Assembly (NCBI RefSeq): GCF_002926165.1
Contig: NZ_MAGP01000123.1
Span: 1-54,605 of the forward strand
Length of the DNA stretch: 54,605 bases
Direction of reading: 5' to 3'
Source of the DNA: Micromonospora chalcea
GTDB taxonomy: Bacteria; Actinomycetota; Actinomycetes; Mycobacteriales; Micromonosporaceae
The position numbers were made by a program, and so were the translations under genes. This document shows, in pieces, positions 23,522 through 31,444 of the stretch. The notes under the pieces were generated by a model. That model searched no databases, was not told the DNA's origin, and was given only the letters and a program-made list of their open reading frames with translations. Positions within the stretch are counted from its first letter, which is position 1. Each line of letters begins with the position of its first letter.

Positions 23522-24687
23522 CGCGCGGCAGCCTGGTCGTCGACCACATCGGCGAGCTGGTCACGAACGACGGCCGCGACGGCGACCCGCTGGGCATCAG
23601 GCGCGACGCCGCGCTGCTGGTCGAGGACGGCCAGGTGGCCTGGATCGGGTCGGCCCGCTATGCGCCGGCCGCCGACCGGCGGATCGACGCCGGTGGCGCG
23701 GCGGTGCTGCCCGGCTTCGTGGACAGCCACGCCCACCTGGTCTTCGCCGGGGACCGGGCCGCCGAGCTCGCCGCCCGGATGGCCGGCGAGCCCTACACCG
23801 GCGGCGGCATCCGCACCACTGTGGGCGCCACCCGCGCGGCCTCCGACGACGACCTGCGCGCCACTGTGGGCCGGCTGCGCGCGGAGATGCTGCGGCAGGG
23901 CACCACCACCGTCGAGATCAAGAGCGGGTACGGCCTCACCGTCGCCGACGAGGCCCGCTCGCTGCGCATCGCCGCCGAGTTCACCGAGGACACCACGTTC
24001 CTCGGCGCGCACGTGGTCCCCGCCGAGTACGCCGACCGCCCGGACGACTACGTGGGCATGGTCTGCGGGCCGATGCTCGCCGCCGCCGCGCCGTACGCCC
24101 GCTGGATCGACGTGTTCTGCGAGCGGGGCGCGTTCGACGCCGACCACGCGCGGGCGATCCTCGCCTGCGGGCAGGCCGCCGGTCTGGGCGTACGGCTGCA
24201 CGCCAACCAGCTCGGCCCGGGGCCGGGCGTACGGCTCGGCGTGGAGCTGGGCGCGGCCAGCGTCGACCACTGCACCCACCTGACCGACGCCGACGTCGAC
24301 GCGCTGGCCGGCTCGGAGACGGTCGCCACGCTGCTACCGGGCGCGGAGTTCTCCACCCGGTCGCCGTACCCGGACGCCCGGCGGCTGCTCGACGCGGGCG
24401 TGACAGTCGCGCTCGCGACCGACTGCAACCCCGGCTCGTCGTACACGTCGTCGATGCCGTTCTGCGTCGCGCTCGCCGTACGCGAGATGCGGATGACCCC
24501 GGCGGAGGCGGTGTGGGCCGCTACCGCCGGCGGGGCGGCGGCGCTGCGCCGCACCGACGTGGGGCGGCTGACCCCCGGGGCACGGGCCGACCTGATCATC
24601 CTCGACGCCCCGTCCCACCTGCACCTGGCCTACCGGCCGGGGGTGCCACTGATCCGCCAGGTTCTGCACAACGGAGTGCCGCGATGA
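23518..24687 (+). CDS. hutI: Imidazolonepropionase
   Basis: 389 aa from a GTG overlapping the hutF stop. Motifs: FVDSHAHLVFAGDRAAEL (metal His pair), GGGIRTTV, IKSGYGLT, FLGAHVVP, LHANQLGPG, HCTHLTDAD and ATDCNPGSSYTSSM. It opens the imidazolone ring to formimidoylglutamate. Typical length is about 400 aa. Overlaps on both sides show one translation-coupled unit with hutF and hutH. Confidence 0.95.
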   Translation: MTRGSLVVDHIGELVTNDGRDGDPLGIRRDAALLVEDGQVAWIGSARYAPAADRRIDAGGAAVLPGFVDSHAHLVFAGDRAAELAARMAGEPYTGGGIRTTVGATRAASDDDLRATVGRLRAEMLRQGTTTVEIKSGYGLTVADEARSLRIAAEFTEDTTFLGAHVVPAEYADRPDDYVGMVCGPMLAAAAPYARWIDVFCERGAFDADHARAILACGQAAGLGVRLHANQLGPGPGVRLGVELGAASVDHCTHLTDADVDALAGSETVATLLPGAEFSTRSPYPDARRLLDAGVTVALATDCNPGSSYTSSMPFCVALAVREMRMTPAEAVWAATAGGAAALRRTDVGRLTPGARADLIILDAPSHLHLAYRPGVPLIRQVLHNGVPR

Positions 24688-26222
24688 CCACAGTGACCAT
24701 CCTGTCCACCGGGGTCACCCCCGCCGACGTGCTCGCGGTGGCCCGCGGCACCGCCAAGGTCGTGCTCGACCCGGCCGCCACCGAGGCGATGGCGACCTCC
24801 CGATCCATCGTGGACCGGATCGAGGCGGCCGGGCGGCCGGTGTACGGCGTCTCCACCGGGTTCGGCGCGCTCGCCAACACGTTCGTCGCACCGGAGCGCC
24901 GGGCCGAGCTGCAGCACGCGCTGATCCGCTCGCACGCCGCCGGGGTGGGCGCGCCGATGCCGCGCGAGGTGGTACGCGCCATGATGCTGCTGCGGGTCCG
25001 CTCGCTGGCGCTCGGCCGCTCCGGCGTACGCCCGCTGGTCGCCGAGGCGCTCGTGGACCTGCTCAACCACGACGTCACCCCGTGGGTGCCGGAGCACGGC
25101 TCGCTCGGCGCGTCCGGCGACCTGGCGCCGCTGGCGCACTGCGCGCTGGTGCTGCTCGGTGAGGGCTGGGTGCTCGGCCCGTCCGGGGAGCGCGTCCCGG
25201 CCGCCGACGCGCTGCACCAGGTCGGGCTGAAGCCGGTGTCGCTGGCCGCCAAGGAGGGGCTGGCGCTGATCAACGGCACCGACGGCATGCTCGGCATGCT
25301 GCTGCTGGCCGTCTCCGACGCCCTGCTCCTGTTCGCCATGGCGGACGTGACAGCGGCGCTCGCCATCGAGGCGATGCTCGGCTCGGAGCGGCCCTTCCTG
25401 CCCGAGCTGCACGCGATCCGCCCGCATCCCGGCCAGGCCGCCTCGGCGGCGAACATCCACCGGCTGCTGCAGGGCTCGGCGGTGATGGACTCGCACCGCG
25501 ACGACCTGGCGCACGCGGTGCAGGACGCGTACTCCATGCGCTGTGCCCCGCAGGTCGCCGGCGCGGCCCGGGACACGCTCGACTTCGTCGAGGTGGTCGC
25601 GGGCCGGGAACTGCTGTCCGTGGTGGACAACCCGGTGGTGCTGCCGGACGGGCGGGTCGAGTCGACCGGCAACTTCCACGGCGCGCCGCTCGGCTTCGCC
25701 GCCGACTACCTGGCCATCGCCGCCGCCGAGGTGGGCGCGATCGCCGAACGCCGGGTGGACCGGCTGCTGGACGTCACCCGCTCCCGGGAGCTGCCCGCGT
25801 TCCTGTCCCCCGACGCCGGGGTGAACTCCGGGCTGATGATCGCCCAGTACACCGCCGCCGGGATCGTGGCGGAGAACCGCCGGCTCGCCGCGCCCGCCTC
25901 GGTCGACTCGCTGCCCACCAGCGGCATGCAGGAGGACCACGTCTCGATGGGCTGGGCGGCCACCAAGAAGCTGCGCACCGTGCTGGACAACCTGACCAGC
26001 CTGCTCGCGGTGGAGCTGCTGGCGGCCGTACGCGGGCTCCAGCTCCGCGCCCCGCTGACGCCGTCACCGGCCGGGCGGGCGGCCGTCGACGTGCTCGGCC
26101 GCACGATCGGCGAGCCGGGACCGGACGTGTTCCTCGCGCCGCTGATGGAGGCGGCGCGCGACGTGGTACGCGGCCCGGAGCTGCGCGCGGCGATCGAACG
26201 GGAGATCGGCCCGCTGGGCTGA
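24684..26222 (+). CDS. hutH: Histidine ammonia-lyase
   Basis: 512 aa, ATG overlapping the hutI stop. The Ala143-Ser144-Gly145 triad inside GSLGASGDLAPLAH will cyclise to the MIO electrophile. Also present are YGVSTGFGAL, QEDHVSMGW and the HRDDLAHAVQDAYS helix. It removes ammonia from L-histidine to form urocanate, the first pathway step, though encoded last in the operon. Full length. It converges on rdgB with a gap of two bases; no separate terminator is seen. Confidence 0.96.
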   Translation: MTTVTILSTGVTPADVLAVARGTAKVVLDPAATEAMATSRSIVDRIEAAGRPVYGVSTGFGALANTFVAPERRAELQHALIRSHAAGVGAPMPREVVRAMMLLRVRSLALGRSGVRPLVAEALVDLLNHDVTPWVPEHGSLGASGDLAPLAHCALVLLGEGWVLGPSGERVPAADALHQVGLKPVSLAAKEGLALINGTDGMLGMLLLAVSDALLLFAMADVTAALAIEAMLGSERPFLPELHAIRPHPGQAASAANIHRLLQGSAVMDSHRDDLAHAVQDAYSMRCAPQVAGAARDTLDFVEVVAGRELLSVVDNPVVLPDGRVESTGNFHGAPLGFAADYLAIAAAEVGAIAERRVDRLLDVTRSRELPAFLSPDAGVNSGLMIAQYTAAGIVAENRRLAAPASVDSLPTSGMQEDHVSMGWAATKKLRTVLDNLTSLLAVELLAAVRGLQLRAPLTPSPAGRAAVDVLGRTIGEPGPDVFLAPLMEAARDVVRGPELRAAIEREIGPLG

Positions 26223-26224
26223 TC

Positions 26225-26842
26225 TCAGGTGGCGGGCGGGAGCACCTTCGCGACCAGCTTGGCCAGCTCCCGCAGCGCCTTGCCGCGGTGGCTGACCGCG
26301 TCCTTCTCCTCGGGCGTCAGCTCCGCGTTGGTGCGCTCCTGCCCGTCGCCCAGGAAGATCGGGTCGTAGCCGAAGCCGCCCTCGCCGCGCGGCGCGCGCA
26401 GCAGCCGGCCGGACTGGCGGCCGTCGACCAGGTGCTCCTTGCCGCCCGGCAGCACCAGCGCGACGGTGCAGACGAACGCCGCGCCCCGGTGCTCGTCCGG
26501 CACGTCGCCGACCTGGTCCAGCACGAGCTGAAGGTTGGCGTGGTCGTCGCCGTGCCGGCCGGACCAGCGGGCGCTGAACACACCCGGCATGCCGTTGAGC
26601 GCGTCCACCGCCAGCCCCGAGTCGTCGGCGATCGTCGGCAGGCCGGTACGCCGGCAGCCCTCCCGCGCCTTGATCAGCGCGTTCTCGCCGAACGTGAGGC
26701 CGGTCTCCGGCAGCTCCGGGTACTCCTCGACGTCGTCGAGGCCGAGCAGCGCGATCCGGTGCGCGCCGAGCGCGCCGTCCAGGATCCGCTGCAGCTCGAC
26801 GAGCTTCTTCCGGTTCCGGGTGGCCAGCAGGACCTTGTTCAT
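26225..26842 (-). CDS. rdgB: RdgB/HAM1-type dITP/XTP pyrophosphatase
   Basis: 205 aa, ATG overlapping the rph stop by 4 bp. Motifs: LLATRNRKKLVELQRIL, TFGENALIKA, IADDSGLAVDAL, GVFSARWSG, EGGFGYDPIF and VSHRGKAL. It hydrolyses non-canonical purine triphosphates (ITP, dITP, XTP) to monophosphates and protects DNA and RNA. The rph-rdgB pair is a common bacterial arrangement. Upstream in-frame starts lie inside rph and are rejected. Confidence 0.95.
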   Translation of the reverse strand: MNKVLLATRNRKKLVELQRILDGALGAHRIALLGLDDVEEYPELPETGLTFGENALIKAREGCRRTGLPTIADDSGLAVDALNGMPGVFSARWSGRHGDDHANLQLVLDQVGDVPDEHRGAAFVCTVALVLPGGKEHLVDGRQSGRLLRAPRGEGGFGYDPIFLGDGQERTNAELTPEEKDAVSHRGKALRELAKLVAKVLPPAT

Positions 26843-27567
26843 GACGAGAGCGCCTTCCGCTGCGCGTCGGCCAGTTCCAGGCAGCCCGCCACGCCCAGGT
26901 CGAGCAGCGCGTCGAGCTGATCGCGGGCGAAGACACCCGCCTCGCCGGTGCCCTGCACCTCGACGAAGTCGCCGGCGCCGGTGCACACCACGTTCATGTC
27001 GACCTCGGCGGTGACGTCCTCGGCGTAGCAGAGGTCGAGCATCGGCTCGCCGCCGATCACCCCGACGCTCACCGCCGCCACCGAACGGTGCATCACCTTC
27101 TCCACCTTGCCGGCCAGCGCCTTGCGCTCGGCCAGCCAGGTCACCGCGTCGTGCAGCGCGACGTACGCGCCGGTGATCGCCGCGGTCCGGGTGCCGCCGT
27201 CGGCCTGGAGCACGTCGCAGTCGAGCAAGATCGAGTTCTCGCCGAGCGCCTTGAGGTCCACGCAGGCGCGCAGGCTGCGGCCGATCAGACGGGAGATCTC
27301 ATGGGTACGCCCGCCGACCTTGCCGCGCACGCTCTCCCGGTCCGAGCGCGTGTTGGTGGCCCGGGGCAGCATCGCGTACTCGGCTGTCACCCAGCCCAGC
27401 CCGGAACCCTTGCGCCAGCGCGGCACGCCCTCGGTGACGCTCGCCGTGCAGAGCACCCGGGTCGCGCCGAACTCGACGAGCACCGAACCCTCCGGGTGCG
27501 TGCTCCAGCCCCGGGTCAGGGTCACCGGTCGGAGTTGGTCGGGCTCCCGCCCGTCAGGTCGCGCCAT
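26839..27567 (-). CDS. rph: Ribonuclease PH
   Basis: 242 aa, ATG 6 nt after a TAGGGT hexamer and without a Shine-Dalgarno, so probably leaderless. Motifs: RPDGREPDQLRPV, GSVLVEFGATRVLCTASV, LPRATNTRSDRE, RLIGRSLRACVDL, LDCDVLQADGGTRTAAITG and LDLCYAEDVTAEVDMNVV with the active-site acids. It is a phosphorolytic 3'-5' exoribonuclease trimming tRNA precursors and stable RNA ends. Length matches the family. Confidence 0.96.
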   Translation of the reverse strand: MARPDGREPDQLRPVTLTRGWSTHPEGSVLVEFGATRVLCTASVTEGVPRWRKGSGLGWVTAEYAMLPRATNTRSDRESVRGKVGGRTHEISRLIGRSLRACVDLKALGENSILLDCDVLQADGGTRTAAITGAYVALHDAVTWLAERKALAGKVEKVMHRSVAAVSVGVIGGEPMLDLCYAEDVTAEVDMNVVCTGAGDFVEVQGTGEAGVFARDQLDALLDLGVAGCLELADAQRKALSS

Positions 27568-27573
27568 GCCTGC

Positions 27574-27579
27574 ACCCTA
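27574..27579 (-). promoter_or_regulatory. -10 hexamer TAGGGT of a leaderless promoter (rph)
   Basis: On the minus strand TAGGGT ends 6 nt before the rph ATG; there is no ribosome-binding sequence. It would drive rph-rdgB. Confidence 0.5.
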
Positions 27580-27640
27580 TGCGGTGCGGTGATCGGATCG
27601 TCCGCGGGTGTCCGCCGACACGGCCCGGCCGCCGCCGGGG

Positions 27641-28387
27641 TCACACGTCGTAGCAGGCGCCGGGCCGCACCACGTCCAGCGGCCCGGCGTACGCCCCGGC
27701 CGCCGCCTCCACCGTCTGCGACTCGCTGCCCCAGGCCGGTACGAGATGGGTGAGCAGCAGCCGCCCCACGCCCGCCTTGGTGGCCGCCTCGCCCGCCTCC
27801 CGGCCGGTCCGGTGCAGGTCCGGCGGGTTCTCCACGCCGTCCATGTAGCTCGCCTCGCAGAGGAACACGTCGGCGTCCTGGGCCAGGCGCAGCAACGCCT
27901 CGCAGGGCGCGGTGTCGGCGGAGTAGCAGAACACCCGCCCGCCGTGCTCCAGCCGCACCCCGTACGTCTCGACCGGGTGGTTCATCCGGTCGACTGTGAC
28001 GCTGAACGGGCCGATCGGGAACGTGCCCGGCTGGAGGCCGTAGAACTGGTAGACGTCCTCCACCGAGCCCTCCTCCTGCCCGTACGCGGCGGCCAGCCGG
28101 TCGGGCGCGCCGGAGGGGGCGTACATCGGCAGGGGCGGGTACGGGCCGTCCGGCGCGTACCGGCGCACCACCACGTAGGACACGGCGTCGAACATGTGGT
28201 CGCAGTGCAGGTGGGTGAGGAGGACCGCGTCGGGGGCGTGCAGCCCGACGTAGCGCTGGAGCGTGGAGAGCGAACCCACGCCGAAGTCGATCAGGAGCCG
28301 GAAGCCCTCGGCTTCCATGAGATAGGCCGAGCAGGGCGATTCGGGGCCCGGGAAGCTGCCCGCGCAGCCGAGGACGGTCAGTCTCAT
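27641..28387 (-). CDS. MBL-fold metallo-hydrolase (RNase Z-like family)
   Basis: 248 aa. ATG with GAGG about 8 nt ahead. The metal motif LLTHLHCDHMFD is complete (HxHxDH), with NHPVETYGVRL, YSADTAP and a final LLTHLVP. The opening MRLTVLGCAGSFPGPESPCS is the usual start of the actinobacterial proteins found beside rph and cysM. A phosphodiesterase or cyclic-nucleotide type activity is possible. The substrate is not known; the protein lacks the long exosite arm of true tRNase Z. A 73-bp gap separates it from rph. Confidence 0.85.
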   Translation of the reverse strand: MRLTVLGCAGSFPGPESPCSAYLMEAEGFRLLIDFGVGSLSTLQRYVGLHAPDAVLLTHLHCDHMFDAVSYVVVRRYAPDGPYPPLPMYAPSGAPDRLAAAYGQEEGSVEDVYQFYGLQPGTFPIGPFSVTVDRMNHPVETYGVRLEHGGRVFCYSADTAPCEALLRLAQDADVFLCEASYMDGVENPPDLHRTGREAGEAATKAGVGRLLLTHLVPAWGSESQTVEAAAGAYAGPLDVVRPGACYDV

Positions 28388-28566
28388 CCGGTGGCCTCGA
28401 TCTCACCATGAGTAGTCGATGCGCCGGCGGCGACGCCGCCGATGATCTCTACCGACGCGCTCGCCACGCTGCGCAGCCTACGCGCCGCCCCGGTCGGGCA
28501 AGAATCATCTGCCGGAAGTTGTCATCAACGTGACACCCATACACGTCCGCTCCGGGCAGGCGCGGC

Positions 28567-28599
28567 GGTCCGGCCGGCGGGGACATCACCGGCCGGACC
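28567..28599 (-). terminator. Hairpin downstream of cysM
   Basis: GGTCCGGCCGG (28567-28577) pairs perfectly with CCGGCCGGACC (28589-28599) across an 11-nt loop. It begins 14 bp past the cysM stop on the minus strand and lies in the 225-bp gap before the MBL-fold gene. No other feature is visible in that gap. Confidence 0.5.
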
Positions 28600-28612
28600 G
28601 GCCGCCGGACCG

Positions 28613-29578
28613 TCAGGCCCAGAGCTGACCCTCCAGCGACTCCTCCGCGTCGGCGAGAGTGCCGCCGTACGCGCCGGTCGACAGGTATTTCCAGCCGCCG
28701 TCGCAGACCACGAACGCCACGTCGGCGCGGCGGCCGTCGCGGACCGCCTCGTGCGCCACCGCGAGCGCGGCGTGCAGGATGGCGCCGGTGGAGAACCCGG
28801 CGAAGATGCCCTCCACCTCGACGAGCTGCCGGGTCCGCAGCACGGCGTCCCGGGTGCCCACGGAGAAACGGCGGGACAGCACACCCGCGTCGTACAGCTC
28901 GGGCACGTAGCCCTCGTCGATGTTGCGCAGACCGTAGACCAGCTCGCCGTACCGCGGCTCGGCCGCCACGATCTGGATGCCCTCGACCTTCTCCCGCAGG
29001 AAGCGGCCGGTGCCCATGAGCGTGCCGGTGGTGCCCAGCCCGGCCACGAAGTGGGTGATGCCCGGCAGGTCCTGCAGCAGCTCCGGCCCGGTCGTCTCGT
29101 AGTGCGCCCGGGCGTTCGCCTCGTTGCCGTACTGGTAGAGCATCACCCAGTCCGGGTGCTCGGCGGAGATCTGCTTCGCGGTCGCGACGGCCTGGTTCGA
29201 GCCACCGGCGGCCGGCGAGAAGATGATCTCCGCGCCGTACATCCGGAGCAGCTGCACCCGCTCGGTGGAGACGTTCTCCGGCATCACGCAGACCAGCCGG
29301 TAGCCCCGCAGCTTCGCCACCATGGCCAGCGAGATGCCGGTGTTGCCGCTGGTCGGCTCCAGGATCGTGTCACCGGGACGGAGCCGGCCGGCCTCCTCGG
29401 CCGCGCGCACCATGTACAGCGCCGCGCGGTCCTTGATGCTGCCGGTCGGGTTCCGGTCCTCCAGCTTGGCCCAGAGCCGCACCGGCGGCGCCCCGGCGGG
29501 AACCGTCGGCGAGAGGCGGGGCAACCCGACCAGCGGGGTGCCACCGCACGCGTCGAGCAGGCTGTCGTACCGCGCCAT
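28613..29578 (-). CDS. cysM: CysO-dependent cysteine synthase
   Basis: 321 aa, ATG with GAGGGGG about 7 nt ahead. PLP fold type II: K49 in NPTGSIKDRAAL forms the Schiff base; EPTSGNTGISLAMV binds the cofactor phosphate and carboxylate; GTTGTLMGTGRFL follows. The C-terminal YLSTGAYGGTLADAEE matches the tail of the M. tuberculosis CysM class, which uses O-phosphoserine and thiocarboxylated CysO rather than free sulfide. Immediate linkage to cysO and the JAMM gene supports this specificity. Confidence 0.93.
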   Translation of the reverse strand: MARYDSLLDACGGTPLVGLPRLSPTVPAGAPPVRLWAKLEDRNPTGSIKDRAALYMVRAAEEAGRLRPGDTILEPTSGNTGISLAMVAKLRGYRLVCVMPENVSTERVQLLRMYGAEIIFSPAAGGSNQAVATAKQISAEHPDWVMLYQYGNEANARAHYETTGPELLQDLPGITHFVAGLGTTGTLMGTGRFLREKVEGIQIVAAEPRYGELVYGLRNIDEGYVPELYDAGVLSRRFSVGTRDAVLRTRQLVEVEGIFAGFSTGAILHAALAVAHEAVRDGRRADVAFVVCDGGWKYLSTGAYGGTLADAEESLEGQLWA

Positions 29579-29589
29579 CGCGGGCCCCC

Positions 29590-29928
29590 TCAGCGGGCGG
29601 CGCGCGTGGAGACCGCGTGCGAGGCGATCGCCGCGGCGGCCGCGAAGCCGAACGCGCCACCGGCCACGGCCGGCAGGATGGTCACGCTGTCGCCGTCGTT
29701 GAGCTTGGCGTCGAGCGCGCCGAGGAAGCGGACGTCCTCGTCGTTGACGTAGACGTTGACGAACCGGTGCAGCACGCCCGCGTCGGTGACCAGGCGGGCC
29801 TTCAGGCCGCCGTGCCGCGAATCCAGGTCGGCGATCAGGTCGGCGAGCGTGTCGCCGCTGCCCTCGACGACCTTCGCGCCGCCGGTGTAGCTGCGCAGGA
29901 TGGTGGGGATGCGAACCTCGATGGCCAT
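29590..29928 (-). CDS. cysO: CysO/MoaD-type sulfur carrier with C-terminal extension past Gly-Gly
   Basis: 112 aa from the ATG in RDI-MAIEVRIP; GAGGAG lies 11 nt upstream. The ubiquitin-like fold ends in SVTILPAVAGG with G90-G91. In the characterised pathway this terminal Gly is adenylated, converted to a thiocarboxylate and feeds CysM. Here 21 further residues (92-112, FGFAAAAA then SHAVSTRAAR) follow. The carrier cannot be activated until the tail is removed, presumably by the adjacent JAMM protease. The tail is Ala-rich and basic at its end. A sequencing error is an alternative, but the frame is clean up to the stop 11 bp before cysM. Confidence 0.9.
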   Translation of the reverse strand: MAIEVRIPTILRSYTGGAKVVEGSGDTLADLIADLDSRHGGLKARLVTDAGVLHRFVNVYVNDEDVRFLGALDAKLNDGDSVTILPAVAGGAFGFAAAAAIASHAVSTRAAR

Positions 29929-29995
29929 GATGTCTCGTGCTCCTCGTTCGGGATGGTGCCAGGTGACGGGAAAAGGAAGGTGCCGGCGCTGAAGA

Positions 29996-30484
29996 TCAGC
30001 GGTCGGAACACTCGTAGTCGACCGTCGCCGGGCTCTGCCCGAACATGTAGGACTGGACGGCGTTCGGGTCCACGGCGGCATCCACGATCTTCACCGGTTC
30101 CTCGGTGATCACGCCGTCGACGATCCGGAAGGAGCGGATCTCCTCGGTGTCGGGCTCGCGGGTCGAGACGAGCAGGTAGTGCGCGCCCGGCTCGCCGGCG
30201 AAGGAGACGTCCGTGCGGGACGGGTAGGCCTCGGTCGCGGTGTGCGAGTGGTAGATCACCACCGGCTCCTCGTCGCGCTCGTCCATCTCCCGCCACACCC
30301 GCAACTGCTCCATCGAGTCGAACTCGTAGAAGGTCATGGAGCGGGCCGCGTTGTCCATCGGGATGTGCCGGGTCGGGGTGTCGCTGCCGACGGGGCCGGC
30401 GACCACGCCGCACGCCTCGTCCGGGTGGTCCCGACGCGCGTGGGCGACGATCGCGTCGATGATCGACCGGTCGATGCTCAGCAC
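29996..30484 (-). CDS. mec: JAMM/MPN+ metalloprotease (Mec+-like)
   Basis: 162 aa, GTG start 6 nt after TAGGCT, no Shine-Dalgarno. The zinc site is complete: E23, H79-S-H81 in VVIYHSHTATEAYPS, then S89 and D92. In the M. tuberculosis pathway Mec+ cuts the cysteine adduct off CysO; related proteins (QbsD) trim residues beyond the Gly-Gly of their carriers. Both roles fit this neighbour, whose carrier has a tail. It lies 67 bp upstream of cysO in the same direction. Confidence 0.92.
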   Translation of the reverse strand: MLSIDRSIIDAIVAHARRDHPDEACGVVAGPVGSDTPTRHIPMDNAARSMTFYEFDSMEQLRVWREMDERDEEPVVIYHSHTATEAYPSRTDVSFAGEPGAHYLLVSTREPDTEEIRSFRIVDGVITEEPVKIVDAAVDPNAVQSYMFGQSPATVDYECSDR

Positions 30485-30490
30485 GCCACC

Positions 30491-30496
30491 AGCCTA
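30491..30496 (-). promoter_or_regulatory. -10 hexamer TAGGCT of a leaderless promoter (mec-cysO-cysM)
   Basis: On the minus strand TAGGCT ends 6 nt before the GTG at 30484, and no Shine-Dalgarno is present. It likely drives the cysteine cluster. Confidence 0.5.
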
Positions 30497-30538
30497 GCCC
30501 CTGGCCGGGCCGGGCGGCGAGGTGGCAACCGTCACCAC

Positions 30539-31042
30539 TCAGTCGATGAGCGCGTTGAGCAGGGACTCCTGCAGATAACCGAGGTAGGCGTAGACCGACA
30601 GTTGGAACACCCGGGACGAACCGGGGTCCTCGGCGACCGCGTCGTCGAGCTCCTCACCCAGGTCGGTGCCGTCCTTGATCTCCAGGCGTACGCCCATCGC
30701 CAGCCGGGCGTCGTTGAGCGCGCGCAGCCACGCCTCGGCCGCCTCCGCGTCGAGTCGCACCTCGCCGCCGGAGTCGCCGTCGGGCAGGGCGGCGAGGATC
30801 GCGCCCGCCTGGTCGATCTTCCCGGTCTTCAGATCGCCCTCGGTGTAGCGGCGGAACTCGGCGGTGCCGGCGTCGTCGTCCGGGTAGACGTCGGGGAAGA
30901 GCCGGCCGACCACCGGGTCACCGTGGTCGAAGCCGTCGGTCAGCAGCCCGACCACCTCGGCGGCGACCTTGCGCAGCACCCGGACCTCGTCGACGGCGAA
31001 CGTCGCCACGTAGTGGTCGCCCCGGCGGCGGAACATGCTCAT
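30539..31042 (-). CDS. DUF2017 family protein
   Basis: 167 aa, ATG overlapping the clpS stop by 4 bp; longer in-frame extensions fall inside clpS. Soluble and acidic (RLFPDVYPDDDAGTAEFRRY, GDLKTGKIDQAGAIL, LDAEAAEAWLRALNDARLAMG, YLGYLQESLLNAL). This matches the actinobacterial DUF2017 family, whose members are encoded directly after clpS. Function is not established; the coupling suggests a role tied to ClpS-dependent proteolysis. Confidence 0.88.
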   Translation of the reverse strand: MSMFRRRGDHYVATFAVDEVRVLRKVAAEVVGLLTDGFDHGDPVVGRLFPDVYPDDDAGTAEFRRYTEGDLKTGKIDQAGAILAALPDGDSGGEVRLDAEAAEAWLRALNDARLAMGVRLEIKDGTDLGEELDDAVAEDPGSSRVFQLSVYAYLGYLQESLLNALID

Positions 31043-31338
31043 GACCTCTCCACCGTCGCCCAGAGACCGTACGCGTGCAGCTGCGCCGCGTCGTGCTCCA
31101 TCCGTTCCCGGGCGCCGGTGGACACCACGGCCTTGCCCTTGTGGTGCACGTCCAGCATGAGCCGCTCCGCCTTCTCCCGGCTGTATCCGAAGAGCTTCTG
31201 GAACACCCAGGTCACATACGTCATCAGGTTGACCGGATCGTCCCAGACGATGGTCACCCACGGCCGGTCGGAGACCGGCACCTCTTCGGTGTCCGGCGTC
31301 TCGACCGGCGCAACCTGTGGAGCCGCCATGCCCCCCAT
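31039..31338 (-). CDS. clpS: ATP-dependent Clp protease adaptor
   Basis: 99 aa from the ATG at 31338; the ATG at 31329 (MAAPQVAP) is an alternative giving 96 aa. The core WVTIVWDDPVNLMTYVTWVF is the substrate-pocket region in its actinobacterial form, followed by FGYSREKAERLMLDVHHKGK and the conserved VVSTGARERMEHDAAQL. ClpS delivers N-end-rule substrates to ClpC/ClpA with ClpP. It is coupled to the DUF2017 gene. Confidence 0.93.
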   Translation of the reverse strand: MGGMAAPQVAPVETPDTEEVPVSDRPWVTIVWDDPVNLMTYVTWVFQKLFGYSREKAERLMLDVHHKGKAVVSTGARERMEHDAAQLHAYGLWATVERS

Positions 31339-31396
31339 CGTGCCACCGGATCCGGGGAACCGATGAACCGGAACGCCGCGGCGGCCGTCGTCACCC

Positions 31397-31423
31397 ACCC
31401 GGGCCGCGTACGCGAGCCCGGGT
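31397..31423 (-). terminator. Hairpin between the P-loop protein gene and clpS
   Basis: ACCCGGGC and GCCCGGGT are perfect 8-bp arms around an 11-nt loop. It starts about 20 bp after the stop of the gene ending at 31445 and precedes clpS, so it likely separates the two transcripts. Confidence 0.4.
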
Positions 31424-31444
31424 CGCGGTGTGCCCGCGCCGTGG

